64,000 bases of DNA, taken from contig RQSC01000062.1 of the NCBI GenBank assembly GCA_013416795.1, positions 78,448 to 142,447 of the forward strand. The letters are read 5' to 3'. Below are positions 40,069 through 49,597 of this stretch, one piece after another; position 1 is the stretch's first letter, and each line of letters starts with the position of its first letter. Made by a program: the position numbers and the translations under genes. Below the pieces are notes generated by a model, which was not told where the DNA came from, did not search any database, and saw nothing but the letters and a program-made list of their open reading frames with translations. The DNA comes from Prasinococcaceae sp. CCMP 1430. Its lineage: Eukaryota; Prasinodermophyta; Palmophyllophyceae; Prasinococcales; Prasinococcaceae.

Positions 40069-40715
40069 CCCCCCTCCCGAAGCACACGCCCTCCCTCCCC
40101 CCTACACCTCGCCCAGATCGCGCGCCGCGCGCCGCGCGCCGCGATTCGCCGCCCACGCCCTGCGATCGCACGGCGCCCGCGGCGCGCTCGCAGCACCAGG
40201 CGGCCGCCGTCCGCAAGAGGGCACGCACGCACGCGTGCGCTGTGTGGGCCACCCCTCGCAACACCCCCGCCGCAGCCCGCGCCGCGCCGCTGGCTGGCAC
40301 GCCGCAGGCGTTCTCGTGCCTTCGTTCTGATGGCGCATAGAAAGCTCGCCCGTGGGCAAATGACTCTGTTTCCAGGGGCCCCGCGTCAGAGACTTCTCCA
40401 TCGAACGCGCGCACATGCGTGCGGCCGTGCCTGGCGTGCCAGCGTGTTCAGGATCCCAGGCGCCCCCGAACCCTATCCGCTCTCACAAAGACCGGGTCAT
40501 CCCATGGCTGTACCGGATATGCACGCGAAAATTGGCTGCAAAGACCGGGGTCAGACCCGATTCAGGCCGGGGTCGGCGTGTCCGCGCGCGCGCCGCCCTT
40601 GGGCACGGGCCGCAAAAGCGATTCGAAACTGGCGCGCGCGCGCCGCCAGCCTCGCTGCAGCGCGCCCTGTCCGCCGACGATGCCACTCCTGCCCCGCCTA
40701 GCGGGCGGGGAGGAA

Positions 40716-40749
<34 letters not shown>

Positions 40750-40792
40750 GAAGGTGTGCAGGGGGCGGCAAGAAGGAGGAGGGGCAGAGGCG
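40069..40792. promoter_or_regulatory. Divergent region between MORN and Sfi1-like genes
   Basis: About 725 bases. It ends with a ~33-base poly-G run (40716-40748) 45 bases before the plus-strand ATG. No conserved coding segment is seen, although long chance frames are open on both strands because of the base composition. Confidence 0.4.
40716..40748 (+). repeat. Poly-G homopolymer (~33 bases)
   Basis: An uninterrupted G run lies in the presumed 5' UTR of the Sfi1-like gene. G-quadruplex formation in DNA or mRNA is plausible from composition. The assembled length may be unreliable. Confidence 0.85.
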
Positions 40793-42964
40793 ATGGCGCC
40801 CGAGGTTGGCGCAGGCTTGGGCGTGGGCGCGCGGGCGCGTGCGTGCCGCGTGCACGTGGACGTGCCAGTCGCAATCGGCGAGCGCGGGCGGGGCGTGTTC
40901 GGCGGCATAGGTGGCACCAGCGCGGGCGGCGGCAGCGGCGCCGCCGAGAGACGGGCGGCACGCGAGCGACGCGCCGCAGCGCACGCCGCTGAGGTGGCGC
41001 GGCTCGCCAAAGCAAAGCTCGCGCGGCGCGCGCACAAAAACACGCGTGTCGGCAAGACCAAGGCGGCGCACACGCAGAAGGCGCGAGCGCCGCTGCAGAC
41101 GCTGAAAGAGGCCTGCGAGGAGAAACAGAGGAGAGCACACGGAAAGAGGAGGTCCGCCGCGGGCCGTGCTCTGCGAGCGTGGGCGGCGTATGCCGAGGCC
41201 GCGCGCTCGCACCGCGCGGCAGCTCTCGTGGCGTGGAGGGTACACTGTCGCGAGCAGCAAAGGCGTGGGTCGCAGGCGCCGCGTGACCTGCAGGCACGCG
41301 CGCGCGTGCCAAGCGACCGTGCCGGCGCTGGCCCGGACTCGGACGTCTGCGGCGATTCTTTCGAGGCGGTGTTGGACTCAGCGCCCCCGTCCTCGGCATA
41401 CACAAGCCCAGACTCAACGCACGGCGCGCGCGCGCACGGCAGCAGGGGTGAGGGTGAGGGCGCACCGAGCGGGCGGCGGCTAAGCGACGCATCCGTCTCG
41501 GATGCCAGCGCCGCGGAGGCGTTCTCGCCCTCGAAGAGCTTGGCGAACGTGAGCACTCTTGCGGCCGCGCTCACGCCAGGACTTTCGCCAGCGACGATCG
41601 GGCGCGCTGGTCCTGGGACGTTGGCGCATATGAGCGTGGACTGCAGCACCGACCCTGGCCGCGCGCGCGCGCCCAGGCCTTCCACGGCGCCCTCAGTCGC
41701 TAGTTCGGAGGAACGCGGCGAGCGCCTGATGGCCAGCTTGCGACAGAGCGATCCCTACCTGTACCTCCTGTGCGAGGCACGCGCTGGGAACGCAGGAAGC
41801 GCGCACACGCTCACTCCAGCGCAGGCGACCTCGGGGGGCAGCACGCGGGGCGCGCTCGCAGACGCCGGGGGTGCAGCAGAAGCCTCGACCAGAGCCGGCG
41901 CATCCACAAGAGCACCAGACGCATCGAGCGCCGATGCGAAGGCGTTCGGCGGTGGCGTCCCCGTGAGCGCTGACCGTCTTCGTGCTTCGGAAATGAGCGC
42001 ATGTGCAAGCCGCGACCAAGTCTGCGACTCCCCAGCTCGCCACGCGGCGGTGGCACAGTGGCTACAGTCCACGACGCCGCCCAAGGGAGCCAACGCCGCT
42101 GAGGATGTCGCCAGACAGATGGATGAGCCCGTGTGCGTTGGCGCAGACTATGTGGACGAGGCGGAGTTTTGGATGCTTGAATTGCAAGCAGAGCGCGTCA
42201 GTGGCGCCAACGATGCTTCTGCGGTGCAAGCCACGCGCGCACAAGCGCTGGCAGCAATGGTGGTGCACCTCGCGCGACGTGCGGGAATGCGGCGCGCAAT
42301 GCTTCGCTGGATCGCTGCCTTGCATTCTGCACAGGAGGAGCTTGTTGTCATGACGCTCGCGGCGGGCACGGCTGCGTGCGCGCAACGCCGTGCACGCATC
42401 GCCTTGAGGAAGTGGTCGCGGGCATCACGCCGCTCTCATCTGGCGCACGCGTTGCACATGCACGCCTCAGCGGCGTTCCATTGGCGGATGACGTCGCAGG
42501 CGCGTGCGTGGCAGGCTTGGACAGCTGCAGCCGTTTGTGGTCGCGGGGATGCCGAGGGGACGGTGCACTTAGCGCCAGCGCTGAACAGATTCAGTGCGCG
42601 TGCGCCTGCTGACCGAGGCGGCCGAGACGCTGACCTCGCTGGGCGAGCGCGTGGGCGCGCGCCTGCGACCCTCATGCAGCGGCAGGCGCTGTGGCGTTGG
42701 CGCACGAACGCTCTCCGCGCCAGGGCAGTGCGAGTGGCGTCCGCGCGTCGCAGCATGGATGTAGCGCGAGGGACGTTACTCGCATGGCTGCGCGTTGCGA
42801 TGCTCTCCACCATCGGCCCGACCTTGTCTGCAATTTGGCTCGGCCGCCGCTGCCGCTTGGCGCTGGTCAAGTGGCACGCACTCGCGCGCGCGCCGGCCAA
42901 CGATGCGCACGCTGCACTTGCCGAGTGCGATGCGCTGCTCTTCAGCCTCAATCCGTCGGTCTGA
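40793..42964 (+). CDS. Sfi1-like tryptophan-repeat protein (putative centrin binder)
   Basis: A single exon of 723 residues from ATG 40793. The chain carries scattered helical units with the Sfi1-type spacing of a Trp preceded by Ala/Leu and a basic patch: GRALRAWAAYAEAARSHRA, ALVAWRVHCREQ, RAMLRWIAALHSAQ, ARIALRKWSRASRRSH, FHWRMTSQARAWQAWTAA, QALWRWRTNALRARAV, GTLLAWLRVAML and RLALVKWHALA. Sfi1 proteins form long helices that bind centrin along each Trp-containing repeat at centrosomes or basal bodies. Between repeats ~60-160 and ~510-700 lies a ~300-residue Ser/Ala/Thr-rich disordered segment. The repeats are fewer (about nine) and less regular than in yeast Sfi1, so centrin binding is a family-level inference. 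The N terminus is Ala/Arg-rich. Confidence 0.7.
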   Translation: MAPEVGAGLGVGARARACRVHVDVPVAIGERGRGVFGGIGGTSAGGGSGAAERRAARERRAAAHAAEVARLAKAKLARRAHKNTRVGKTKAAHTQKARAPLQTLKEACEEKQRRAHGKRRSAAGRALRAWAAYAEAARSHRAAALVAWRVHCREQQRRGSQAPRDLQARARVPSDRAGAGPDSDVCGDSFEAVLDSAPPSSAYTSPDSTHGARAHGSRGEGEGAPSGRRLSDASVSDASAAEAFSPSKSLANVSTLAAALTPGLSPATIGRAGPGTLAHMSVDCSTDPGRARAPRPSTAPSVASSEERGERLMASLRQSDPYLYLLCEARAGNAGSAHTLTPAQATSGGSTRGALADAGGAAEASTRAGASTRAPDASSADAKAFGGGVPVSADRLRASEMSACASRDQVCDSPARHAAVAQWLQSTTPPKGANAAEDVARQMDEPVCVGADYVDEAEFWMLELQAERVSGANDASAVQATRAQALAAMVVHLARRAGMRRAMLRWIAALHSAQEELVVMTLAAGTAACAQRRARIALRKWSRASRRSHLAHALHMHASAAFHWRMTSQARAWQAWTAAAVCGRGDAEGTVHLAPALNRFSARAPADRGGRDADLAGRARGRAPATLMQRQALWRWRTNALRARAVRVASARRSMDVARGTLLAWLRVAMLSTIGPTLSAIWLGRRCRLALVKWHALARAPANDAHAALAECDALLFSLNPSV

Positions 42965-43076
42965 CTTCTGACTGTACCATACAACCTCGCTGCAATTTTT
43001 TTAATCAAACACGTTCGACACAGCAGCCCTGTTCGAAGGAGCTAGAACGCCGACGCCACTGGTGCGCGCATTGCGC

Positions 43077-44684
43077 CTACTCTGAGCCTGGCTCCCCCGC
43101 GACAAGTTCTGGCGGCAGCTCGAGCTCCTCTTGCTCCACATTGTCTGCAAGCGCTTGCCGCTGCTCGGCCTCGCGCGCGGCTTCCACTTTCTGCACGACC
43201 TCGGGTGGCGCTTTGGCGAGCGTTGCAGCCGCGATGGTGTCCTCGGTAATGGCCTCGAGTAGGGCCTCATCCCCGCGCAATGCCTCAACGCAATTGTCCT
43301 TGCCCTGCCCGATGTTGGTGCCCTGGTAGGCGTACCACGCGCCCTTGCGCTGAACGACGCTATTCTCTACGGCGGCCTGCAGAACAGATCCGACCGAGTC
43401 GATGCCACGGTCGAAAAGGATGTCCAGCTCGGCGACGCGATATGGGAAAGCCACCTTGTTCTTGGCTGCGGACACAATAGAGTTGCGCGATGATGAGTTG
43501 CGCGGGGTGTGCGAGGGTCAGCGCCGGGCGCCGAGCGCAAGACGGCGTCTTGACGTGTGGCATTCGCACGTTCCACACGCGCAGCGCTCCTGTAGACAAA
43601 GCAATAATCATCGGGCACACGCGCATCGCTTCGCGCACGCGCACGCACCGATCTTGACGCGAACCCTGATACCCGGCGAGGTTGAGTCCCTCGCTGCTCC
43701 CGTGCCCCCACCCTCGCCCCTGATGACCTCCGTGCGTCTGATGTCCATGCGCACGCTCGCGTAGAATTTGAGCGCGTTGCCGCCCGTCGTGACCTCAGGA
43801 TTGCCGTAGATGACGCCCACCTTTTGCCTGAGCTGGTTGAGGAAAATGATGGTGCAATCTGCCTTGTACGCGTTCGAGGCGATTTTGCGCAGCGCCTGGC
43901 TCATGAGGCGCGCGTGTGCGCCGACCTGAAAGAGGCCGATCTCGCCTTCGATCTCTGCGCGCGGCGTGAGCGCGGCGACCGAGTCCACCACGATCAGGTC
44001 GACAGCGGAGGAGCGCGCCAACTGGTCGACCACCTCGAGCGCCATTTCACCGCTCTCCGGTTGGCACACGACCAGGTCAGAGATGTCAAGTCCGCACGTC
44101 TCCGCCCATGCTGGGTCGAACGCGTGCTCGGCGTCGATGAACGCGACCGTCTGATTCTCATCCTGCGCAGCGGCGAGGCAGTTCAGCGCGAGCGTCGTCT
44201 TGCCGCTCGACTCGGGGCCGTAGAGTTCAACGACTGTCGCAAGGCGGTGCATCTGCGGTCAGCGGCGGCGGCGGCGGGGGATGTTGAGATATCGGCGCGC
44301 TGAGGCGCGTGGCGCTCGAGCGGGCGGTGCGCGGGCGGCGAGCTCACGGCACGTACTTCTTCCCCGCGGCAGCCCGCCGCCGAGCGCAAGGTCGAGGTTC
44401 AGCGCCCCGGTCGATGTCGTCCGCACCGACGCGGCGGCGGCCGCCTCATCCATCACCATGATGGATCCCTTGCCGTAGGCCCCTTCTATTTCGCTCAGCA
44501 CCTTGTTCAGCGCCGCCTTGCGCCCGTCTGTGGCGCCGGCGCCCCCCTTGGCCTTGGCGGCGCACGCGGGCTGCGCGCGCTGCGCGCGCCGCGAGAGGCC
44601 CAAGGAACGCCACGCGGGCTGCGCCGGCGGGCGCGCGCGCGCTGTGGCACACGGCGGCGTCGCCTCGTCGGCGCACCCGGAAAA
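43077..44684 (-). CDS. recA: RecA recombinase, bacterial type, probably organellar
   Basis: Three exons: about 44684-44357 (AGA A|GTACGT), 44233-43649 (after GCGACAG; ATC G|GTGCGT) and 43465-43077 (after TGTCCGCAG). Spliced, they give [42 protein letters not shown] (Walker A across the first junction), [22 protein letters not shown] (Walker B), [40 protein letters not shown] and [22 protein letters not shown] across the second junction. This is a complete bacterial-type RecA core rather than eukaryotic Rad51, as in plastid or mitochondrial RecA of plants and algae. The upstream Ala/Arg-rich stretch would be a transit peptide. No in-frame ATG is found there, so the start or a first exon is unresolved. 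Role: homologous recombination repair of organellar DNA. The C-terminal extension is acidic. Confidence 0.92.
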
Positions 44685-45342
44685 AATCCCGCGCGGGCGC
44701 GGGCGCCCGGGTGCGTTTTGACCAGTTTTTCGATGTAGGGTCTGTCTAGTCGATTTGTGGTATGCGAATGAATATTGTTTTGTCACGCCCCAGACGGTCT
44801 GAGGTTGGGGGGTAGTCGATACCCAAACACACACGCGGCACTCTACAGGCGGAGCACGAGATGCGAAATTCGGGCGCGTGCGTCGGTGCAGTGGCGGCTC
44901 CGTGCCTGCCGACCGAGCGTTTAAATCTGAACGAACCCTCACGGTGATTCAGATTTGGCGCGCGCTGGCCGCGGGCCGGGGGCGTCCAGCGCTGCAGGCT
45001 GGGTCGTTGCTCCAGTCTCGAGAGGCGGGAGCGCAATCTGGGATCCGGCGGGCCTTGGCAGAATATCTCCTGTGCACACGCACGCTGGCTGTTGGCCATG
45101 GCATAAGCACGCCACACGGCACTCGCTGCTCGTTGCCACTGCCCCCCCCTTCCCCTCCCTGCTCCTCACACTCCCCCGCGCACGCCTTCCCTCGAACGGC
45201 CGTCCGCCCGCCCGCCCGGTGCGCGCGAGCTGCGGGGTCTGAATCGCGGCGGGGCCGGGGCGGCGCCGCGCGGCGCCTACGGGGGCAATCGGGTTTCGGG
45301 GCGGCGGCGAGTGCGGCGCACGCAGGCGGCCGCGTCGATTCC

Positions 45343-46146
45343 CCCCCGGGGGAGAGCGCGGCCGCGCACGCCGAGAAGGACTCGGAGGTCGTGCAGGCGT
45401 CGGCACTCGAGTGGCTGCTCGCGGTGGCAGGCGTCGACAAGCGCGCCGTCCCCGCCGGGACTACGTTCGAGGACGCCATCGACAACGGGAAGCTGCTGCA
45501 CCACGCCTCGTCGGTCGTGCTCGACCGCCTGTACAAGAGGAAGCCCGCCGGCCCGCTGAGGTCAAACGTTGACTTTCTCAGGCCCACGAACTCGTCGTTC
45601 TGGGAAAATCGCGCCGCCTTCGCCGATGTCGAGGCGTTCCTCACCACCGCGGTGAGCATCGGCGTTTCGAGCGAAGACCTGTGCACGGCAGCGGACATCA
45701 TGGAACACAAGGATCCGCGCAGGGTGGCTTTGACGGTGCTGGCACTGTACCAGGCGGCCGTTCGGAAGGGTGTCGGCGGCCTGCCGAGGTTTGCGGGTGA
45801 GCGTGGCGACATGTCCACCCAGCACATCGAGAACATGCGCGACCGTATTTGGAGGGTGAACTCTGATCTGAACAACGGCACCGACATGCAGGATGAGAAC
45901 AAGCACAAGGGTGGCGCGGGCAGGTGGCTGCGAAGAGCGCTGGTTGTGCTGACAGCGGGCGGGCTGGGGGCGGCCGGGTGGTCGAAGTGTCGCCCCCTCG
46001 ACATTAAAGAGGGTGACACTCTGTGGGAATTGGCGCAGCGGCACCTCGGCGAGGGGAAACGGTACCAGAGGTTCCTCGACAAAAACCCGGAGCTCATCGC
46101 GCACCCCGATCTCATTTTCCCTGGCGATCGCGTTCGCCAGGTGTGA
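45343..46146 (+). CDS. Calponin-homology + transmembrane + LysM protein
   Basis: The coding frame is clear from about 45343 to TGA 46146 and stays open further upstream, but without an ATG, so a 5' exon is missing. Domain order: first a single CH-like domain (~110 residues) with ALEWLLAVAGVDKRAVPAGT, FEDAIDNGKLLHHASSVVL, SFWENRAAFADVEAFLTTAV and SSEDLCTAADIMEHKDPRRV (the helix typical of calponin-type CH domains), then a charged linker, then one hydrophobic segment (WLRRALVVLTAGGLGAAGW), then a C-terminal LysM domain: DIKEGDTLWELAQRHLGEGK, RYQRFLDKNPELIAHPDLIF and PGDRV. CH domains bind actin or microtubules, and LysM binds N-acetylglucosamine polymers. With one TM between them, the protein would face cytoplasm and exterior (or a lumen). 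I know no described family with this order. Confidence 0.8.
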   Translation, partial: PPGESAAAHAEKDSEVVQASALEWLLAVAGVDKRAVPAGTTFEDAIDNGKLLHHASSVVLDRLYKRKPAGPLRSNVDFLRPTNSSFWENRAAFADVEAFLTTAVSIGVSSEDLCTAADIMEHKDPRRVALTVLALYQAAVRKGVGGLPRFAGERGDMSTQHIENMRDRIWRVNSDLNNGTDMQDENKHKGGAGRWLRRALVVLTAGGLGAAGWSKCRPLDIKEGDTLWELAQRHLGEGKRYQRFLDKNPELIAHPDLIFPGDRVRQV

Positions 46147-46294
46147 GTGCGAAGGGCGCATGGGTCGCGCTTGGGGCTCCGGGGACCGCCCCTCGCGCGG
46201 GCCGTAGGTGGGCGTCGCGCGCGGGCACGTGCGACCCGACTGTAATAGGTTAGAAAGTCTCATACATAGGTTGCGCGTTCAAGTGCGGCGCGGC

Positions 46295-48424
46295 TCACCA
46301 GCGCGCCGCGGCCTGTGAGGCATAGTCCGCCTGCAAGTGCGAAAGCGCGCCGTGCTCGGCGTGCTCCTTGAGGGAATCCCACGAGCGCTGTTCGGCAATG
46401 TGCCCGACCCCTGTCTCCGTGAGCATCGTGTCTGCGAGGGTCCCGAATTTCGCGTTGGCCTGCGCCAGAATGCGTCCGCGTGCCAGGAACCCACAGCCGC
46501 GGGTGAGCAAGCCCGACCTCACCAGCGCCTTTCCCTGGAGCCGCCGCCTCGCCATCTCCATGTCTGCGGCGTGGCTCTCGCACTCGGCGCGGGGGGGCAG
46601 GTAGCCGACGGCGTGCGCGGTCTGCGCCAGCGCTTGGGCGTCGAGTGCGCAAAGCCGCCTGAGGCCGAATGTCAAGTGCGCAGTCTCCTTGCCGCACTCG
46701 GCACGCGCGGCCGCCGCCGTGAGCGCCGCTGGCGTGCACGGAGGTGGCCGACGCTTCCTTGGGGGCGGCGTGAAGTCCTGCGCAGGTGCGCGCTTGCCGA
46801 CCGCTTTATTTTGCTTCTTGTCCTTCGTTGCCGCCTTGGCAGTCTTGGCTGGTGCCTTCGCAGGCAAGGCTGCCTTCACGGGCGTGCTGGCCACACGCCC
46901 CGACCTGCGCACAGGGGCGCTCGACGCCAGCGGCGGCCTGCTTTTATCTGTCCCGTGCGGACGCGTGGGCTCACCCCCCTTCTCCCCTCGCTGCCGCTCC
47001 ACTTCCCCACGCTGCCGCCGCCGCTGCTGCTGCCGCTCTTGTTCCTGCTCCTCCTCCTCCTCCTCCTCCTCTTCCTGCTGCCGCTGCTGCTGCGCGCGAG
47101 GTTCCTGCGGCGACGACGGCATGGCTTCATCGCAATGCAGCGACACGCCCGCAGACGGTCCCGCCATCGCCTGAGCCGGCGCGCGTGGAGCGGTCGGCGG
47201 GGTCGCCCCACGCACCGCAACGGACACTGCCGGCGTTGGCGTGTCCACTGCCGCCAACAGTGGTGTGCCGGGGGACCCGACACCAGCGAACGCCGCCGCG
47301 CCTGGCAGGCGCGCAGCCGGAGTTCCCATGGCCGCAGCTGCAGCGGCGGCGCCTTTAGTGGTGCAATCGCGGGGCTGCTCGGAGGGTGCGGCTGAGGCGG
47401 CCGAAGCGCCGTGGCCCGGCGTGGCCGGCACCTGTGCAGCCGGAGGCGCAGCAGCATCAGCCCCGCGGCGAGTAACAGGGAGGTCATTCTCCTTGTCAGC
47501 AGGCTCCGCCGCGGCCTTCGCCCGCTGCTTGTGCTGCTTCCCCTGATGCGCTTCCCGGCTCTGCGCGGCGTCCAGCAGTGGCGCGGACGCCTTGGGCTGC
47601 TTGACCTCCGGCGACGCCTTGGGCGAGGCCGCTTTCGCCTCCTCGCTATCCTCTGCCGCCGAATTAGAGGCCTTCTCCTCGCTCTCGTGGGCGGCCCGCT
47701 CCGCTGGCTTCGGCGTCGTCTGCCTCTCTGCCGCCTGCGCGGCGGCCGGCGCAGGACGGGGTGCCGGCGCTGCGGACTTCTTCTCCTTCTCGGCTACCTT
47801 CGGCCACACTCCCTTCGCCGCGCCCGGCGCGAGCAGTCCCTTGGCGACCATGTCCTTGAAGAGCTTTTTGCATTGTGCGCCCGTCCTGCCTGGCACGTGC
47901 ATGCTGAAGAAGCCCCAGCGCGCCCCCTTGCCTGCGCCCGGTGGGCGCTCCTTGAGCGCGCTGACGAACCCTTGCTTTTCGGCGGCGCTCCATGCGCCGG
48001 CGACCTCCTTCTCGCCCGGCGCGCAGTAGCGCTCATAGAAGGCGTTGGGATCGGTGGGGATGAGCTTTAGCCACGCCTGCTGCCTGTCGCTACCCCACGA
48101 GCCGAACTCGGGCGGCTTGTACGTCTCCATGGGCGCCGCCGACGAAGCGGCCGCCGCGCCGCGCTTCGCCGGCGTGCCATGCTGCCCCGCGGCGGCCGCC
48201 GCGCTGCCGTCACTTGCGCGGCGCTTCTTCTCGGGCGTGCGGTGGGTCCTCTTTTCCCTCTCGGACACCCCAGCCTTGGGCCCCTCGCCTCTCCTCCCCG
48301 CGCCCGCGCCGCTCGCCGCCGCGGCCTCCTGCATGCTCTGCTGCATGACGAGCGCGAGCTGCTGTCGCTCGGTCAGCCGCACGCCCGACCGCGCGAGCGC
48401 GGCGAGGTCGTCCGTCGTGACCAT
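46295..48424 (-). CDS. SANT/Myb-domain nuclear protein, low-complexity
   Basis: A single exon of 709 residues from ATG 48424 to TGA. A Myb/SANT-like repeat sits at ~125-185: GAWSAAEKQGFVSALKERPP, RWGFFSMHVPGRTGAQCKKL and FKDMVAKGLL, with two Trp and the GRT.QCKK helix. The centre is Ala/Pro/Lys/Gln-rich, including an acidic EEEEEEEEEQEQERQQQ stretch and several SPxK/TPxK motifs. Basic clusters (KDKKQNKAVGKRAPAQ, PPPRKRRPPPC) look like nuclear-localisation signals. The C-terminal ~150 residues are helical with LTFGLRRLCALDAQALAQTAH and no known fold. It is probably a chromatin or DNA-associated factor. The upstream region, and part of any 5' exon, is lost in the 110-N gap. Confidence 0.8.
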   Translation of the reverse strand: MVTTDDLAALARSGVRLTERQQLALVMQQSMQEAAAASGAGAGRRGEGPKAGVSEREKRTHRTPEKKRRASDGSAAAAAGQHGTPAKRGAAAASSAAPMETYKPPEFGSWGSDRQQAWLKLIPTDPNAFYERYCAPGEKEVAGAWSAAEKQGFVSALKERPPGAGKGARWGFFSMHVPGRTGAQCKKLFKDMVAKGLLAPGAAKGVWPKVAEKEKKSAAPAPRPAPAAAQAAERQTTPKPAERAAHESEEKASNSAAEDSEEAKAASPKASPEVKQPKASAPLLDAAQSREAHQGKQHKQRAKAAAEPADKENDLPVTRRGADAAAPPAAQVPATPGHGASAASAAPSEQPRDCTTKGAAAAAAAMGTPAARLPGAAAFAGVGSPGTPLLAAVDTPTPAVSVAVRGATPPTAPRAPAQAMAGPSAGVSLHCDEAMPSSPQEPRAQQQRQQEEEEEEEEEQEQERQQQRRRQRGEVERQRGEKGGEPTRPHGTDKSRPPLASSAPVRRSGRVASTPVKAALPAKAPAKTAKAATKDKKQNKAVGKRAPAQDFTPPPRKRRPPPCTPAALTAAAARAECGKETAHLTFGLRRLCALDAQALAQTAHAVGYLPPRAECESHAADMEMARRRLQGKALVRSGLLTRGCGFLARGRILAQANAKFGTLADTMLTETGVGHIAEQRSWDSLKEHAEHGALSHLQADYASQAAARW

Positions 48425-48493
48425 CGCGGCCGCGCGCCCGGCTCGCGACGAGGCCCTCCGATTCCCCTCCCCCGCCGCCTCCCCTCCCGCCCG

Positions 48494-48603
48494 NNNNNNN
48501 NNNNNNNNNNNNNNNNNNNNNNNNNNNNNNNNNNNNNNNNNNNNNNNNNNNNNNNNNNNNNNNNNNNNNNNNNNNNNNNNNNNNNNNNNNNNNNNNNNNN
48601 NNN
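48494..48603. other. Assembly gap (110 N)
   Basis: The gap lies between the divergent SANT (minus) and nitrilase-family (plus) genes. It probably removes the shared promoter and the first exon of the amidase gene. Confidence 0.95.
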
Positions 48604-49556
48604 CCGCGCGCGCCGCGCGGCCGGGGGCGTCGCGCGTCGCGGTGGGCCAGATGACCGCGACCAACGACGCCGAGGCCAACTTCGCAACGTGCTCCGACCT
48701 TGCCGCGCGCGCCGCGGCCGCAGGGGCGAGCCTGTTGTGCCTGCCCGAGTGCTTCGCCTTCATAGGCGCGCGCTCGGGCGAGGCGCAGGCGATGGCCGAG
48801 CCGCTCGACGGGCCGCTCATGTCGCGCTACGCAGAGCTCGCGAGGAGCACCGGGCTCTGGCTGTCCCTCGGCGGCTTCCAGGAGGCGCCCACCAAACCCG
48901 ACCCCGAAGGGCGCATCTACAACACGCACGTCGTGCTCAGCCCCGACGGCGGCACGCGCGGCGCGTACCGCAAGATTCACCTCTTCGACGCGCCGTTCGT
49001 GAGCCTCGTGGAGAGCAAGCAGGCGCTCCCAGGTGAGGAGCTCGTGGCAGTGGACTCGCCCGTCGGACGGCTGGGGCTCAGCGTCTGTTATGACGTGCGC
49101 TTTCCAGAGCTGTATCAGGCGCTCAAGTTCGGCATGGGATGCGACGTGCTGCTCGTGCCCGCCGCGTTCACCGTGCCGACGGGCCAGGCGCACTGGGAGC
49201 TGCTGCTCCGAGCGCGCGCCGTTGAGAACCAGGCGTACGTCATCGCCGCCGCGCAGGCGGGCATGCACAACGAGGACGGCAACAGGCGCACGAGCTACGG
49301 CCATGCCATGATCATCGACCCGTGGGGTGAGGTGGTCGCCAAGCTCGACGACCCCGTCGGCACCGGCATCGCCGTCGCCGACATCGACGTGGCGGGCCGC
49401 CTCGAGGAGCTCGAGCAAAAGATGCCCCTCGCGGTTCACAGGAAGTACGACATTTACGGCGGCGTGAGCGGCAGCGAGAAAGCCAGGGAAGCCGCCGCGA
49501 TGCTGGACGCGTACAAGAACAATGTCGACCAGGCGACGCTTGAGCTCAACGGCTGA
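48604..49556 (+). CDS. Nitrilase-family amidase, NIT1-like (deaminated glutathione amidase), 5' end in gap
   Basis: The frame runs from the gap to TGA 49556, with about 300 residues of recognisable protein starting RVAVGQMTATNDAEANFATC. Carbon-nitrogen hydrolase catalytic residues are all visible: Glu in LLCLPECFAFIG, Lys in GAYRKIHLFDAP and Cys in LGLSVCYDVRFPELYQAL. The RFPELY... block, VPAAFTVPTGQAHWELLLRA, ARAVENQAYVIAAAQAG and SYGHAMIIDPWGEVVA are diagnostic of the Nit1/NitFhit branch. NIT1 removes the amide from deaminated glutathione, a metabolite-repair reaction in cytosol and mitochondria. The start codon is missing, hidden in the gap. The C-terminal extension (KAREAAAMLDAYKNNVDQA) is slightly longer than usual. 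It converges with the DnaJ gene with only 40 bases between stops. Confidence 0.92.
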
Positions 49557-49597
49557 GGGCGCGCGCTACAGCGCTCTGATAAACCTTCGACGGCGTA
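49557..49597. terminator. Short convergent 3' spacer
   Basis: Only about 40 bases separate the stop codons of the amidase (plus) and DnaJ (minus) genes. The AT-rich word cgtattaaataaatgtcat spans the DnaJ stop. With so little room, the two 3' UTRs must overlap. Confidence 0.5.
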
